Positions 1-12,748 are shown, counted from the first letter of the stretch. The stretch is DNA of 64,000 nucleotides from Hormiphora californensis (GCA_020137815.1 CM035353.1:3959210-4023209); one strand, 5' to 3'. Made by a program: numbers and translations. The notes: a model not told the origin generated them from the sequence alone.

Positions 1-264
1 TAAATATACACGAACCCCCTAAGCAGGTAAATTACATCACGTGATCGACCCTACAGTGCCACGTGACGTAGGGTGCACTGATATCCGGGACAAGCGTGCT
101 CATATTTCAGAAAGGAGTCCCCCTGGGAGAGAGGAGAGGAGAGGAGAAGAAGCGAGCGAGTGAGAGCGGCTCGCTAGCTCGAATCCCTCGAATCGATCGG
201 AGAGAGATAGCTCCCTCCCTCTCGATCTATTCAACTCTTCTCGCTCATCATCTCTCTTCCTCTA

Positions 265-272
265 CTCTCTCT

Positions 273-349
<77 letters not shown>
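265..349. repeat. (CT)n microsatellite
   Basis: A nearly pure CT dinucleotide run. A second pure run lies at 451-493. Both sit in a pyrimidine-rich stretch upstream of the first open frame. Short Ser/Leu-rich open frames across them are a product of the repeat. Confidence 0.97.
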
Positions 350-351
<2 letters not shown>

Positions 352-446
352 TTATTCTTTTCTTCCCTTTATGACCCCTTATACAAAGTACACTCACTTA
401 CGCATTGGGTCCTCTTGCCAACATCTTTTACATTGTGTTGCCCTAT

Positions 447-499
<53 letters not shown>

Positions 500-735
500 G
501 TTTCGCGCACTCTCTCCCGCCAAACTTCCACATTTCCTTTGGCCTTCTTTTCTTTACTGTTGAAATCCATGTTGTTCATTTATTTGCTTTGATTCCAAAA
601 TAATCCCTATTATTCCAAAATAATCCGAGCCATCTATCCATCTATCGATCATACCAATATTCCCTATCTATTAGCAGATATAATATAATACCAGACAGCT
701 CCTGCAACATCAACATGTAGCGTGCATCATGAAAT

Positions 736-1599
736 ATGAACCACAGAACAAGGCCGACCCATAACCTGGTCAAGGTCCACGGTTACCTACAAATAGATGA
801 CAGCACCACATCCAGCTGTACCCCTACCGCAGGGTGGAGGAAGAGGGACAAACCACTGAATTTCTACCCCGCTGGGACTACCAACCCTGCAGGTCACCGC
901 GGCAGATCAACAGCTGATCGTGGATCAGCTTACAAGGAGAATTCCCTTTCTGCAAACAATACTGATCGTCATGACAACACCAAATGCTCTCCAAATCACA
1001 AATCACCGAATCATTCCACAGAAGATCAGCAGACACCCTCAAAACCCGTGCATCGGAGATACCCCAGCACCGCTACTGCAGCAGAGCCAATACTAACCCG
1101 TAATATCCGACCGTTAGTTCCACCATCTCGGACTCTACCTAACCTAAGTCACGTGTGTTTGGATACAATCAGTGAGGGGTCCACTGCACCGACTGATTCT
1201 GATCTTATTGATATGACCGAGGATATTATCGGAACGCCCCGTTCGGTGCACGTGCAAACCAGCCCTCAGTCTGAAAAGTCACGTGACCTTGAGAGGAGTA
1301 TGTCACCGGAACCACCATCCACTGATCAACTGAGTTCTTCGTTACTACGGCAACACCGAGACTCTCTGCATTCAAAGAATTCTGGTCACCAAGAGGAGGA
1401 GGAGGAGGAAGTCATGAGACATCATGCGGGTAAAATATTACCAGGAGATACGAATAGAAGAGGCTCCTGTGCGGAAGTGTCAGATAGAATCTGCCCTGGA
1501 TCGGAGAACAATCTTCATCACCAAATAGTTTCCTTTGCAGATGAACATGTTGGTGAAAGAGATCAGACAAGGCCCCAGCAATGTAGGAGGGAACAGGAG
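736..1599 (+). CDS. Disordered Ser/Thr/Pro-rich exon, possible N-terminal exon of the rootletin gene
   Basis: The frame opens at ATG 736 and runs 308 codons to 1662. It is rich in Ser, Thr, Pro, His and Arg, with an acidic EEEEEE run near residue 220, and I see no folded domain. I do not recognise it. A plausible donor (GAG|GTTAGG) at 1599 is in phase 0, and the next exon downstream, at 2323, starts in phase 0. Joining them would place this disordered segment ahead of the rootletin coiled coil. The residues after 1599 look less coding-like, which favours the splice. It could instead be a separate single-exon gene ending at 1662. Linkage to rootletin is inference from phase and position only. 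Confidence 0.4.
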
Positions 1600-1817
1600 G
1601 TTAGGATAAGCTATACATGCTGGCCCTTCTTTATAGCCTTTTTGCCAGCAGCTCACATATGATGCTACGATATTATTACACAACTGCTAGCTACTGTGAG
1701 CTTTATTTATATTTTTAATTCGCGTGAACATATTATTCATTGCTGAGCGTATAATGCCGTATTCGTGTGGGAGACGGGTAGAATGATGGTAGTAGTATGG
1801 TAGTACTTAGTATGTCA

Positions 1818-1926
1818 CAGGAACCGACCGAATGAGGAAATACTGGTCCCTGATTGGCTGAAAACCAGTCACGTGACCTAAATAACGAGTTCTGATTGGT
1901 TGTTTACTTGTTTCGGTCGGTTCCTG
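1818..1926 (+). mobile_element. hAT-like MITE, copy 1
   Basis: A ~109-bp element with terminal inverted repeats CAGGAACCGACCGAA / TTCGGTCGGTTCCTG. The interior carries GTCACGTGACC and a CCAAT-type TGATTGG. Six other copies occur at 3808, 7206, 52037, 60959, 62249 and 63216. The 8-bp target duplications seen at 52037 and 60959 suggest the hAT superfamily. No transposase is encoded. Confidence 0.85.
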
Positions 1927-2322
1927 GTAGTAGTATGTCAGTATGATGTGGTATTCGGTGGAGTGAAGGTATTGGGTATTGTCCTGGTAGTCGGTTATTG
2001 GTCCTCTTACAACGCGGGTACACAGTACACCATGTGCACTGTACTATAGGTTCATAAACAAAGAACTAAGCGGAAATGGAACATCTCAAAGCACTCTTTA
2101 TGCCCTACCCCCCTATATACTAGTAGCCCTACACAGTACTAGCCCTATATCCCTACTAGATTTCAACATCTCCCAACCAGCCTTATATATCTGCCCCACA
2201 ACTCCCACTCAGCCCCCTATCTTTGCTACTTTAGCATCATGTGTGTGCTACATTTTAGCTGTTTTCTACCATGTATGGCAGATAGATCAGCGATCGATCC
2301 TAACTCCTCCCCCTCCCCGCAG

Positions 2323-5300
2323 AGATGTGATATTGTCCAGAGAGAACACGCTGCCCTTAGCAAAGAGGAACAGATCCTGCGAGGAAAGCTGACCCGGGCT
2401 GAAAATGATCTGAGTAGGCTGAGAGAGGTGAAGGGTGAGATGACTGAGAGAGTAGGGGAACTGGAGCGAACCAAGAGCGACCAAAGCGATCTTATCAGCA
2501 GGTAAAGGAGCAGATGTTGGGAGGAGATTACTGAGGGTTCGGGTGATCCCTTATTTGCTGTAAAATTGTGCTAAACTCAGGATTCGTCTCTATTTACGTT
2601 GCATCTATACTTACGAATCATTAATCACTCCAAAAACTAAAACTAAGCGTGTATTTCTCCCCCTAGATTGCGTCTTGAAAAGCAGAGTTTAGAGGACAAG
2701 CTGTTGCATCTGGATGGGAACCTGAGGCAGCTTGAAACGGAGAAAGAGGACCTGAAAAACACTGTCAAAACTGCTGGAATAGAAAGAATCAAGTTGAGCC
2801 AGATTAAAGATGAAACTGAGATAGACAATGGGAACCTCAAGGCAGAGGTACATTGAGTACATTGAGTACATTGGGTACATTGAGTATATATCGAGTATAT
2901 ATTGAGTACATTGAGTACATTGAGTACATTGGGTACCTTGAGTACATTGGGTACATTGAGTATATATCGAGTATAAATCGAGTATATATTCAGTACATTG
3001 AGTACATTGAGTACATTGGGTACATTGGGTACATTGAGTATAAATCGAGTATAAATCGAGTATATATTCAGTACATTGAGTACATTGAGTACATTGAGTA
3101 CATTGAGTACATTGGGTACATTGAGTACATTGAGTATATATTGAGTACATTTGGTACATTGAGTACATTGAGTATATATTGAGTACATTTGGTACATTGA
3201 GTACAATGAGTACATTGAGTACATTGATAACAGATCTTGAGTCATTGTTGGTGGCTATACTTATTTCTGTAAGGGGGCTCGGCAATATATCGCTATACCA
3301 ACCAGTTAGCTACCTGCTACTATACGCATGCTAAACTATAACAACCATGTGTTTTCCAGTTAGGTTCTCTGTCCCACAAGTTTGACCTGCTGGAACAAGA
3401 CAGGAATAGGTTGAGTGATTTGGCCATGGAGCTTGAAACAACAAAAAACAACCTAGAGGACTGCCTTCAAAATCTGGACAGGGAAAAAGGTGAGCGGAAA
3501 TCACCAGTGTTTAAATGGTATCAGGTCAATGCTCTGACAGGTGTTATGAGGTTACCCGGTTACCGTGCTGCAGGGAACTTGATCCCGCCCCATCGCGCTC
3601 ACCGCTCAATTATACAGTTTGCCCGCCTAGGTGATATATAATGAATTAATTGCTTGGTGTGCAATTACCCAATTACCCCCAATCTACAGGAGATCTAAAT
3701 GAATCGTACACTCTCCTCGGTATGGAGAAAGAGGACATTCTGGATAATTTGGAGGTATCAAATCGGGAGAGGGAGAAACTTGGACAAACAATTGTGAGGT
3801 GAGTAATAGGAATCGAACGAAACAAGTAAACAACCAATCAGAACTCGTTATTTATTTTCTCCGTGCCCCGAGCCCCAAATGTAAAGAAGGGTTAGAACAA
3901 ATTCTCCCCCTATAACAGGATGGCAAAAGCCCGGGAGGATCTAGTAAAGGAGAAACACGAGCTAAAGGAGCAGTTGGGAATGGTCGAAATGAAACTTGAT
4001 GGGGCCATGGAGAATAACAAACGTCTCACGGAGGAGAAGGGTGCTTTGGAGCACAAGCTCCACGACACAGGTATGTGGTACACCATATTTGGGCATATGA
4101 TGACGTCATCACATGTCCAAATATGGTAACTTATACATTCCTGTTTCAGAGCAAAAGTTGGCCCGCGTCGAGCTCCACAAGGACAGTTTAGAACGGGAGG
4201 TGGAAGAGTTGGGACAGCTCAAAGAGGATCTCACTGTTGAGCTGGCTAGCGTGAACAAGGAGAAGGAAATACAGGTACGGGGTAATATTTAGTTCAGGGA
4301 GAAAGAAGTAAAAAAGAAAAATAATGAACGCGAATGTTTGTTTTCTCAAGGAGAAATGCCTTCTTTCGTCTGATGACAACAGGTTTCTCGAGATCCGTAT
4401 GAATTATGGGGAAAGCACCTCAGTTTTATGTTTGGAGTACTAACATCCACCATAGCAACCACTTATTTGAATTCTCTCTCTCATTAGGGTGTAACTCTGA
4501 GTAAGGACATAGAGCAGCTGAAGGTTCGACTAATGCAGACTACTAACGAGAAGGCAGCTCAGATCGAGAGACTGCAGCGACAGATGCAGGATGCCCTTCG
4601 ACAGGCTGAGGTAGGTCTCTGGCCTCTGCAATCCCAAATTTCAAAGTTTGAAATAATTATATTAGTTTATCAGATTTTACCATGCAGTTGCTCCTCCACT
4701 TTTTAGTTCTAGTTGCCATGCCTGCAGTTCCCCTAATATATATCTCCTCAAATTCAGGACGACAAGGAGGACAGTCTGTTCGAGTTGAAGCGATCCAAAG
4801 ACCAAGAACTAGAGCTGGTTCTGGCAGACCGCCAATCAATGGCCCTCAAACACGAAAAGGACCGAGATGACCTCCAAACGGAACTGGACAGGACCCGCCT
4901 GACGATGAATGATGCTGTAAACAAGCTAACTCGGGAGAAGCACGAGGCTATCCAGGAATTAGATGACCAGAAAGCTGGGGTAACGGAGAAACTTCACAAG
5001 TTGGAAAGACAACACGACCAAGTGCTAGGAGAGTTCGAGCGGGCAAAGGAGAGCTTTGGGATGAGATCAGAGCAGGCAAGGGAGAACATTGAATCGCTCC
5101 AGGATCGCCTTGATACTGCCCAGGATGACTTATCTCAGAGTGAGCACAACCTCAGATCCCTGACTGCAAAACACAACGATATGGTTACCAGGACAACTAA
5201 AGATATTGAGGATCTGCGGGAGAGGTGTAATGAGGATGAGGAGGTAAACGCTGCCCAGGCTCAGGAGATCCAGACTCTCCGATTAAAGCTGGCCGAGGCT

Positions 5301-6944
5301 GAGGGTTGTCTGGAGGTTGTTAGATCACATCTGGGTGATGTTGAGAGGATTAAGAAAGAGCTGGAGGAGGAGAGGAGTAAGACGCTGTCAGAACTGGGAC
5401 AAGTTGAGCAGAAAGCCAGGAGAGATGAGATAGAGAAGGAGGGATTCCAGCGGGATGCTGAGGAGCTCCGGAAGAGACTTGCTAAGACTGAGGAGGCTAA
5501 GGAGTCCATTAGGACAGAGGCTGCCTCTCTGAAGGCAAGGATGGATGAGGCGGAGGATGAGAGAAAGAATATCTGGAAGGAAGCATTGGAGCTTCGTGCT
5601 GCAATCCGGCACACCGAGAAAGCCCGGGCAGATGCGAATAGAGAGCTGGAGGATTTAGGGCACAAAGCACAGGTTTTGGAGGAGCAGAAGCAAGACGCTA
5701 AAAAGGAGCTAGATAAGTTGAAGGGAGCACTCCACAAACAGGAGAGGATGGCTGCCGAGGATAACCGAACTATAGATGGACTGAAAACCAAGTTAGGGGA
5801 GGTTGAACAAGATCGGGGGAGGAGCCAAAACGAGTTGAATGGCCTTCGAAAGCAGATAAAGGTTGTTGAAAACCAGAAACGAGATACGGAGGACAAGCTG
5901 CGGGGTGCGGTTGAGAAACTGCAGAGAGAGGAGAGACAGGCGGAGAAGAGGTCCCGTGCCCTCGAGCAAATGTTGGAGGAGGCAGGGAGAGAGAAGGGTG
6001 AAGCTGAGGTTAAGCTCAGTGGGGCAGAGGGCCGTGCAAATGGGTTAGAATCCCAACTCACCAGGACGGAGGGACAGAGGAAAGAGCTACAGACCAGGTT
6101 GTCTAACCTTGTCTCTGTTCTCCAGGCCACTCTGGGACTGCGGGACCTAACCCAGCCGTCCCTGATTGTCCCAGTCGATGAGGAGGATTCCTTTGGACCA
6201 CCGAGCAGAGCATCCTCGCCCATCCGCAGACCAGGATCACCCTCTAGGTCCCTCCTAAACAGGAGTTCCTCCCCAACACGTCTTCTTGGTATGGCCGGTG
6301 AGGCCCAAATGGAAGCAGAAACTGTCCGTCACGCCGTCCTGTCTCTCCGACAGCGCCTAGCAGATGCAGAGGGAGAACGGGACCAGGCTGTGTCCAGCAT
6401 TGACTCTCTGGAGAAGGCTATCAAGGACCTGGAAGAGGATAAGAAGCGGGGTGAGTTGAGGATTGGGAGTCTGAGGGACCAACTCTCGAGCATGGAGAGT
6501 GGGATTAGGGGTGCAGATGGGAGGTTGGTTACTGCTCAGCAGGCACTAGCACAACAAGAGGACAGATACAGGGCTTCAGAGAAGGAGAAAACACTTCTAG
6601 GTATGTAGATCTGGTTTTTGGTTCCCACCCTCACAGTTTATTCGCAACTTGAGATCTGGTTTGTTTCAACTCTATATGCTATAGTAACACCCTCACTGAT
6701 TTGATATAAACAATACAATTGGTCATTTAAGTACCCAGGCCATATGAAACTATTCTGCAGGTTAACATCTGTATTCCATCTAGCTTGTTTGTTGAGAGAT
6801 ATATTCAACGAATATTTACCCCTGAATACCTAACCCCCCCCCCCCCTCTACACTCTCTAACCTCATCTAACCCCCTCTACACTCTCTCTCTCTACACTCT
6901 CATCTAACCCCCTCTCTCTCTCTACACTCTCCTAACCTCATCTA

Positions 6945-6989
<45 letters not shown>

Positions 6990-8942
6990 TACTCCTCTCT
7001 CTCTCTCTCTAAAGGTGAGAAGCTAAATAACATGTCTCGTCAACTGGGAATGATCGAGGATGAGAGGAGGGCTCCTGCAGGAAACAACCCACAAACTACG
7101 GCTAGTCTTTGAAGGGCGAGGAGAGGGAGAAGAAGGAACTCTTGGAGAGGATCGAGGAACTATCAGAGCAGATGAACACATGGTATGAAATACACATTGG
7201 TAGTTACCGACCGAATCAGGAAATACTGGTCCATGATTGGCTGATAACCAGTCACGTGACCTAAATAACGAGTTCTGATTGCTTGTTTACTTGTTTCGGT
7301 CGGTTCCTGGTTGTTGGTAGTCACCCCTTCCTTGCAGGAACGCGTGTCCTACTATACCGCGATACAGTCCAGCGTGGGTGATTTTGTAACCAAAACAATG
7401 TGTAGACTGTAATCAATAAACCCAGCTAATAATCAAAAAATAAACCCGGGTTTATAATTAGCGTGGGTTGAACATCTCTCCCAACACTTCTCCCTCAGGT
7501 CAGCGTGAAAAGAAGGCGACCCTTGAAGAACTACAGAAATCCCAGAGACAGCTGATAGAAGGAGAGGCTGAAAAGAAGGTGCTGCAGCAACGACTGGATC
7601 TCCTCAGACAGAGTCTAAGTGAAGCTGAGAGGGAAAAGGGACAGATACAGGATCAGGCGACACGAATGACTAAATCACTTCAGGTAAAATAAAACAACTA
7701 TGGACACTAGATTTTTCTGAAATTGCTCTGCCTAATCAGAGCACGCGCTGTGTGAAATGCAGTGTGTACTTTGTAGTGCATGTACTACACAATTCTATTG
7801 TAATAGATCTGAACTCACACTGTTGCTGGGATATAGTTTGGCATTATGCCTTTCTAACATCTAACTAGATCTGAACTAACTGATCTGAACTAACAGTAAC
7901 TCACACTCTGTTGCCCACTTGTTTAGAAGATCCAAGAAGAGGAAAAACATTTGTTAGGAACAGTTAATGATCTGAACCAGTCTTTGACCGATAGTCAGCA
8001 TGATTCCCAAAACCTACAAGAGAAACTGACTCACTACCACAAGAAGCTAAATGCGACGGAGAGTGAGGGACGGGTCCTGAGTGAGAAATTATCCGCGCTA
8101 CAGCAGGTATAGTTTCACACGATTTCACAATTTACTATTATTGCACCTCAAGTATTCTTGCTTGCTGGGGATTGAATAAAGTCGGATTTTTTGAAGTTGT
8201 CACCCCCCCCCCTTCTCGTGCGCAGAATGTTTTTGCGCGTCACATCACATGTTAACATGTGGTGTGCACGTCAAAATTGATGATTTTACATGCGCGGTCA
8301 TTTGGGGGTGACAACTTCAAAAAATCCGACTTTAAGTAAAGTTGATTTTCTGCACATGCCGCCCACTAAATCACCCCACTCCTTCAGAGCCACACAGAGC
8401 ACGAGGAGTTAGTATCCCGTTTGCAGGACAAGGTGGCGACCCTGCAGAACACTCTGACGGAGAATGAGGTCCAGAAGATCCGGCTGGAGGGTCAAGTTAG
8501 GAATCTCCAGCTCACACTTCAACAGAAAGATGCATTGATAGACGATCTGAACAGTAAGATTGGAGATGCAGGGAAGGAGAAGGATCAGATGAATAATCTG
8601 ATTAGACAGACAGAACACACTGTGATGCAGGTTTGTAGTTCGAAAATTAAATATGGATCTTATCTGTTCATAAGATGCAACGTCAAATTTTGCCCCCTAA
8701 TATATAATATGCAACCATATATTTATAAACAGCTATTTGAAATAGCCTATTTCGCTCCCTAAAGTTACTTGAGTATACAATATATCTGATAAACCAATTA
8801 CCAATTAACCAATTAGTCAACTACCAATTACATTACAGGCTGAAGCTGAGAAGCGAGCACTGAAAGATGCAGAAATCATTGCAGCAAAAGAGAAGAAGAG
8901 TCTGCAGCAAATACTGGAGATGAGTCAAGCTGAAAAGGACAG
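2323..8942 (+). CDS. CROCC: Rootletin-like ciliary rootlet coiled-coil protein (partial)
   Basis: Rootletin polymerises into the ciliary rootlet and centriole linker. Exons read from splice sites and continuous phase: 2323-2501, 2667-2847, 3360-3489, 3690-3798, 3919-4070, 4150-4274, 4488-4610, 4758-6600 (614 codons), 7015-7182, 7499-7683, 7927-8106, 8388-8630, 8839-8942. The product is almost all heptad coiled coil rich in Glu, Lys, Leu, Gln and Arg. The one break is a Ser-Pro-Arg-rich segment (SRASSPIRRPGSPSRSLLNR) near 6200-6290, a feature I associate with rootletins and which argues against myosin tails or other coiled coils. Exon 7015-7182 cannot be read in one frame: the heptad frame shifts near 7072 and again near 7120. 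The 3' end after 8942 is not resolved. CEP250/C-Nap1 is the main alternative. Confidence 0.72.
2848..3231. repeat. GTACATTGA minisatellite starting at a 5' splice site
   Basis: About 40 units of a 9-bp motif (GTACATTGA and variants such as GTATATATCGA and GTACATTGG). The array fills most of a rootletin intron. Its first GT is the GT of the splice donor after the Glu codon ending at 2847. Long open frames on both strands here only reflect the 9-bp period. Confidence 0.95.
3808..3853 (-). mobile_element. hAT-like MITE, truncated copy
   Basis: A 46-bp match to one end of the family: degraded terminal repeat AGGAATCGAACGAAACAAG followed by the subterminal ACAACCAATCAGAACTCG. It lies just inside a rootletin intron donor. 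The other half is missing. Confidence 0.75.
4075..4128. repeat. Short intronic hairpin
   Basis: Inverted repeat ACCATATTTGG ... CCAAATATGGT with a second inner palindrome around ATGATGACGTCATC. It fills most of the 79-bp intron between rootletin exons 3919-4070 and 4150-4274. Confidence 0.7.
6834..7010. repeat. Pyrimidine-rich degenerate repeat
   Basis: A C-run followed by degenerate CTCTAACCTCAT / CTACACTCTCT units and (CT)n, filling the 3' end of a rootletin intron up to the AAAG acceptor. Such tracts are prone to sequencing error and the frame problem in exon 7015-7182 lies directly after it. Confidence 0.8.
7206..7309 (+). mobile_element. hAT-like MITE, copy in rootletin intron
   Basis: Matches the family from ACCGACCGAATCAGG to TTCGGTCGGTTCCTG. 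The first few bases of the left terminal repeat are missing. Lies in the intron after exon 7015-7182. Confidence 0.85.
8178..8333. mobile_element. Foldback/MITE-like inverted repeat in rootletin intron
   Basis: Ends AAAGTCGGATTTTTTGAAG and CTTCAAAAAATCCGACTTT are perfect inverted repeats, extended inward by TTGTCACC / GGTGACAA. The ~100-bp centre is not self-complementary throughout. No coding. Confidence 0.8.
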
Positions 8943-9061
8943 GTATAATTATAAACCTTTTTTTAAATCCTTTCATCTTTCCCTTCCCCAACTCTCCCTT
9001 TTCTCCTGAGGGGAACACGGACCTATTATACATGTCATGTATTACATGATCTCTATTCTCT

Positions 9062-9300
9062 ACCAACTCTCACTCCAACTCAGACTCTCCACTAACTCTC
9101 ACTCCAACTCAGACTCTCCACTAACTCTCACTCCAACTCAGACTCTCCACTAACTCTCACTCCAACTCAGACTCTCCACTAACTCTCACTCCAACTCAGA
9201 CTCTCCACTAACTCTCACTCCAACTCAGACTCTCCACTAACCCTCACTCCAACTCTCCACTAACTCTCACTATACAACTCTCACTCTCCACTAACCCTTC
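9062..9300. repeat. 29-bp minisatellite
   Basis: About seven tandem units of a 29-bp pyrimidine-rich motif (core CTCTCCACTAACTCTCACTC). It is in the rootletin intron after exon 8839-8942. Interpretable sequence stops at its right edge. Confidence 0.93.
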
Positions 9301-11155
9301 ACTCCAATCAGAGGGAAAAAGCAACGTCTCTGGTTTGGAAAGGGCCGCACTGACTTTGGGGAAATCACCCACAACAAAAAAGTGTAGAGAGAAAAGCAAA
9401 AAAGCTGAAACCCGGCCTGGCTATACCCAGAAAGCTTGACATGAAAAATTTCTTTCAAAGGTCCCACATTTGCCCTCACTAAGAGGGGGGCCCCAAAAGG
9501 TTGAAACTTCGAATGGAGAAATTTTCCCTTTAAAGGGGTTTAAAACGGAACTCAAAAGTAATGTAAAATTTTGTTTTCTCCCTTTCGGAAGGATTAAATA
9601 AATTTATCATTAAAGGGTAAATATAAAAATCCCGTTCTTTTTTTAATTAAAAACTTGTACCATTAAAAGCACACGTTTTTACAATACAATCCGGTTTAAT
9701 AACCCTCCCCCCCTGGGACTGCCTGGGACAGTTGGACAAGCAAGGCTGACGGAAAGACAGTTGAGGGTTGAGAACGTTGAAAGAGGAAAACAGAGAGGGG
9801 AAACTTTCCTTTCCGGGAAGGTCTGGAATCCCTTTGGCTAAGGTATAGCTTTTTCTCTCCCTCTCATCTATTTTCCCATTTCTCCCTTTTTGGGTTAACT
9901 TTTCTGGACTCTTTTTCTTTTTTTTTTTTTTAATTTTCCTCCCTCGTTTTCAGTTTGGAGCCTCTCCATTTTCTCCCGGGCCTGCAAAATCGGTGGGAAA
10001 TTGGTGGGAGTGTTAATTCAGGAAAAAAGGTGGAAGTTACCTGGGGGAACAGATTATGGGGGTTTCCCCTTTTTTCCCTCTCCTCTTCTCTTTCCTTTTT
10101 TCCTTCTCTCTCCCCCCCTTCCCCCCCTTTTTTCCCTCTATTTCCTTAGGCAAACAAGCTGACAGAAGTAGGATCCCCGGGCCCCGTCCATTCTCCATCG
10201 CGACTCCCCGGGGATACTCCCCCTCTTCGGCATATAGTCGGGAAGACCACTGTTCGGGGACCTCCCCCAAAAACACCAGACCCAACCGAGAAGTTTTTGT
10301 TTTAATATAATTAATAGGGTGAAAATTTAAACTTAGTTTTGGGAAATTAATCTTGGGGGAGATAATAATATTCGACGGGGTTTGGGGGTAAGGTCTCAGA
10401 TTTTAGGAAAATTTCAGGAATAGTTTATTTTATAGTGATGTAAACCCGAAGCTGCCCCAGGGGAAAAAACTACACAATGAAAACACCACCCATTTTTACA
10501 CTGGGACACCCCATTTACTTCATATTTTATGTTTTTTGTCCTTTTTGTTCTTTTTAGAGATTGAATTGAGTCTCTCGACTCTCGTGTGACATGATACAAT
10601 TGTTCCATTATTACTGAGATTCGGTTCAGCCGTGGCCCATTTTGATCACTTTTTATTGTCAAGTTGAGTTGTACCTTTTTACCTGAATGTTTTTTAAAGC
10701 ATGCCCCTCTTTTATTTTAAACCCCATCTTTCCCCCGGGCCCCCCCCGTTTAAAAAAAGGAGTTGGCGCCGCTGGACACTGCAGCTGTGTGTTTGGCTCA
10801 AAATGTTTTCTTATTCTTTATCGTTCGCATCAGATAACCACAGATATTTATATCTTAAGTTAATAATAATTTAATATTAAAAAAAATATGTTAGTTTAGC
10901 TCTTTAGATGTCCGAAGATATATCACTTTGTCTTTGAGTTTTTACTTTTTTGAAACAAAATAAAGTTTTTGGGGAGTCTGTACACAGCGTTTATGACTTT
11001 TACAAGGTGGCCCACCTTGTTTAATAGCACGTTATATGTCTCTTAAAATATGGAGGTAGTTGAGAAGGGGGTTGGGTGTTTTTTTTTGTTTTAAGGGTTT
11101 TTTTTTTTTTTGATTTTTTTTTTTACCCCCCTTTTCGATTTAATTTTTGTTTCAG
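9301..11155. other. Probable low-quality sequence
   Basis: The stretch has many homopolymer blocks in succession (for example near 10060-10140, 10735-10755 and 11075-11130), blurred base runs, and coding-like snippets that break frame every few codons. This is the look of poor base calls at read ends rather than of biological sequence. Rootletin 3' exons would be expected here. A snippet at 9721-9842 reads as coiled-coil only in short pieces. I make no gene call inside it beyond the tentative exon at 10150. Confidence 0.6.
10150..10308 (+). CDS. Tentative rootletin C-terminal tail exon
   Basis: After a TTCCTTAG acceptor-like site, a frame of about 53 codons reads QADRSRIPGPRPFSIATPRG, then a Ser/Pro-rich tail, and stops at 10308. 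Rootletins end in a short Ser/Pro-rich tail after the coiled coil, so this is a reasonable position for it. The surrounding sequence is unreliable and no exon directly upstream can be read, so the call is weak. Confidence 0.25.
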
Positions 11156-11189
11156 TCGGGACCCCCAATTTAAAGGCACCCTTGTATTG

Positions 11190-11340
11190 GGCTCATTGCA
11201 ATTGGAAAGAGGACATTGAGATCTTTCAAATGAGCCCTATAAAATCAAAATCAGTGCATTTTATTTTGCGCCGATTTTCACTTTCTGTGAGTAGGACTCA
11301 TTTGAAAGATTTAATTGTCCCCTTTCCAATAAAATGAGCA
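11190..11340. repeat. Imperfect inverted repeat
   Basis: Arms GCTCATTGCAATTGGAAAG and CTTTCCAATAAAATGAGC, with ATCTTTCAAATGAG / CTCATTTGAAAGAT inside. Further right, 11562-11633 holds four to five degenerate TTCCGTCTAATTTCGTC units. I see no gene between 11340 and 12640. Confidence 0.65.
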
Positions 11341-12639
11341 GTGCGTAGGCCGTAGCATGGCAAAAGATTTTGCCAATCGGTCAAGAAATGGCTCAGCTAT
11401 GCTTGGTCAAAAAATGTGAACCGTGTGTCTAAACGGGTTTTGCTCCAGACGTCGTCTAGACGGGTTTCGGCCCACACGGGCTCGAGACGGAGTCAGACTG
11501 AACTTCTATTGGTGATGTTCTGATTGTTCAGGGTTTGGGCGTCGGGCGACGTGGCCAAGGTTCCGTCTGATTTCTCAGGTTCCGTCTAATTTCGTCGAAC
11601 ACCGTCTGATTTCGTCCAATTCCATCTAACGCTATTAAATGGGTAGAGACCGTTTCAGACGGGCGTCTAAATGGCACGTCTCAATCCCACCTGGCGCCTA
11701 GACGGAAAACCCGGTGGACGCCAAAAGGGTTACACGCGCGCAGTGCTACCAATCATGCTACGACATTCGGGAGCTTTCCTCTTTTCTCAGCCCCCGCGCG
11801 CTACGTCACGTTCGAAAGTCATCTGTCATCGCCCTAACCCCAAAAACAATTAGTGTATTTATTTCAAAATCATACCAGAACACACTACAACTTTGGTCAT
11901 CTTTCTGATCTCTAAAATGTGAGGCGTTATATTTGATTCATGGACTATTGTTCACTTTTTCTTCTTTTAATTTTGCCGTAGGTGTGTGCTGACCCTGTCG
12001 GGTGTTTAATAAACACCTTCGACCTCGACATGAACCGGGCGCTTAGGAAGGAAGGAAGAAAAGCTCCCGATTGGAAATCAATTGGGCTCTGCCCGCGTAT
12101 GTTATCCAAGTTGTGACAACCGTGACCGACCATGACCGATATGAACCATTTTAGGGTAAAATGTGGTACGAATACGACAAACTATATACAAAGGGAAGAA
12201 TCATCGCTACCACGAATATAACACAAGGGAGACGGTCCTGTGACCGTTCCCTTCCCTAACACACTCTCAGTCTATGTTCATCACTCTGCGCCGCAATCCC
12301 GATAGTCTCCAAACTCTAAACGGTAGAGTTGAGAAGTGACCAGTCGTCGTGCTGTCAGCGTACTTATCCTCCCTCCCTCTTTCGCCACGTGGCGCTTGTA
12401 ATCACTGCACGTCTGTAGACATAACAACCCTTGTTATGCAACGTCAACCCTCTCACTCGTACTGCCTAATCCTCCCAGAGAAGTCATAACAAAGAAGGCA
12501 GGCCAGTTGACGTCAGGGAGGAAGATGAGTCATCGTAACCAGCACCACTGCACCACGTATATCGGGATATCGTATATGAAAATAGAAAGGGGGGGGTTAG
12601 AAGGGGGTTAGGATCATATAATCCCGATAACATGTGGAC

Positions 12640-12748
12640 ATCAGTAATAAGGAGAGTGAATACCGGCGGCCTCTTAGGTTGGTAAACATGTAAACTTGGT
12701 GTTTACCAACCTAAAAGGCCGCCGGTATTCACTCTTCTTATTACTGAT
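12640..12748. mobile_element. Near-perfect 109-bp hairpin element
   Basis: Starts ATCAGTAATAAGGAGAGTG and ends in its reverse complement with one or two mismatches. Arms are ~50 bp around a short CATGTAAACTTGGTG centre. Probably a hairpin MITE. No target duplication is evident. Confidence 0.85.

Noticed and set aside
2643-3285. Tyr/Asn/Ser-rich frames of ~200 codons on both strands
   Set aside because: Created by the 9-bp minisatellite period, which keeps one frame open on each strand.
5261-6223. 320-codon minus-strand open frame
   Set aside because: Antisense shadow of the large rootletin exon; Ser/Leu-rich as expected from reversed coiled-coil codons.
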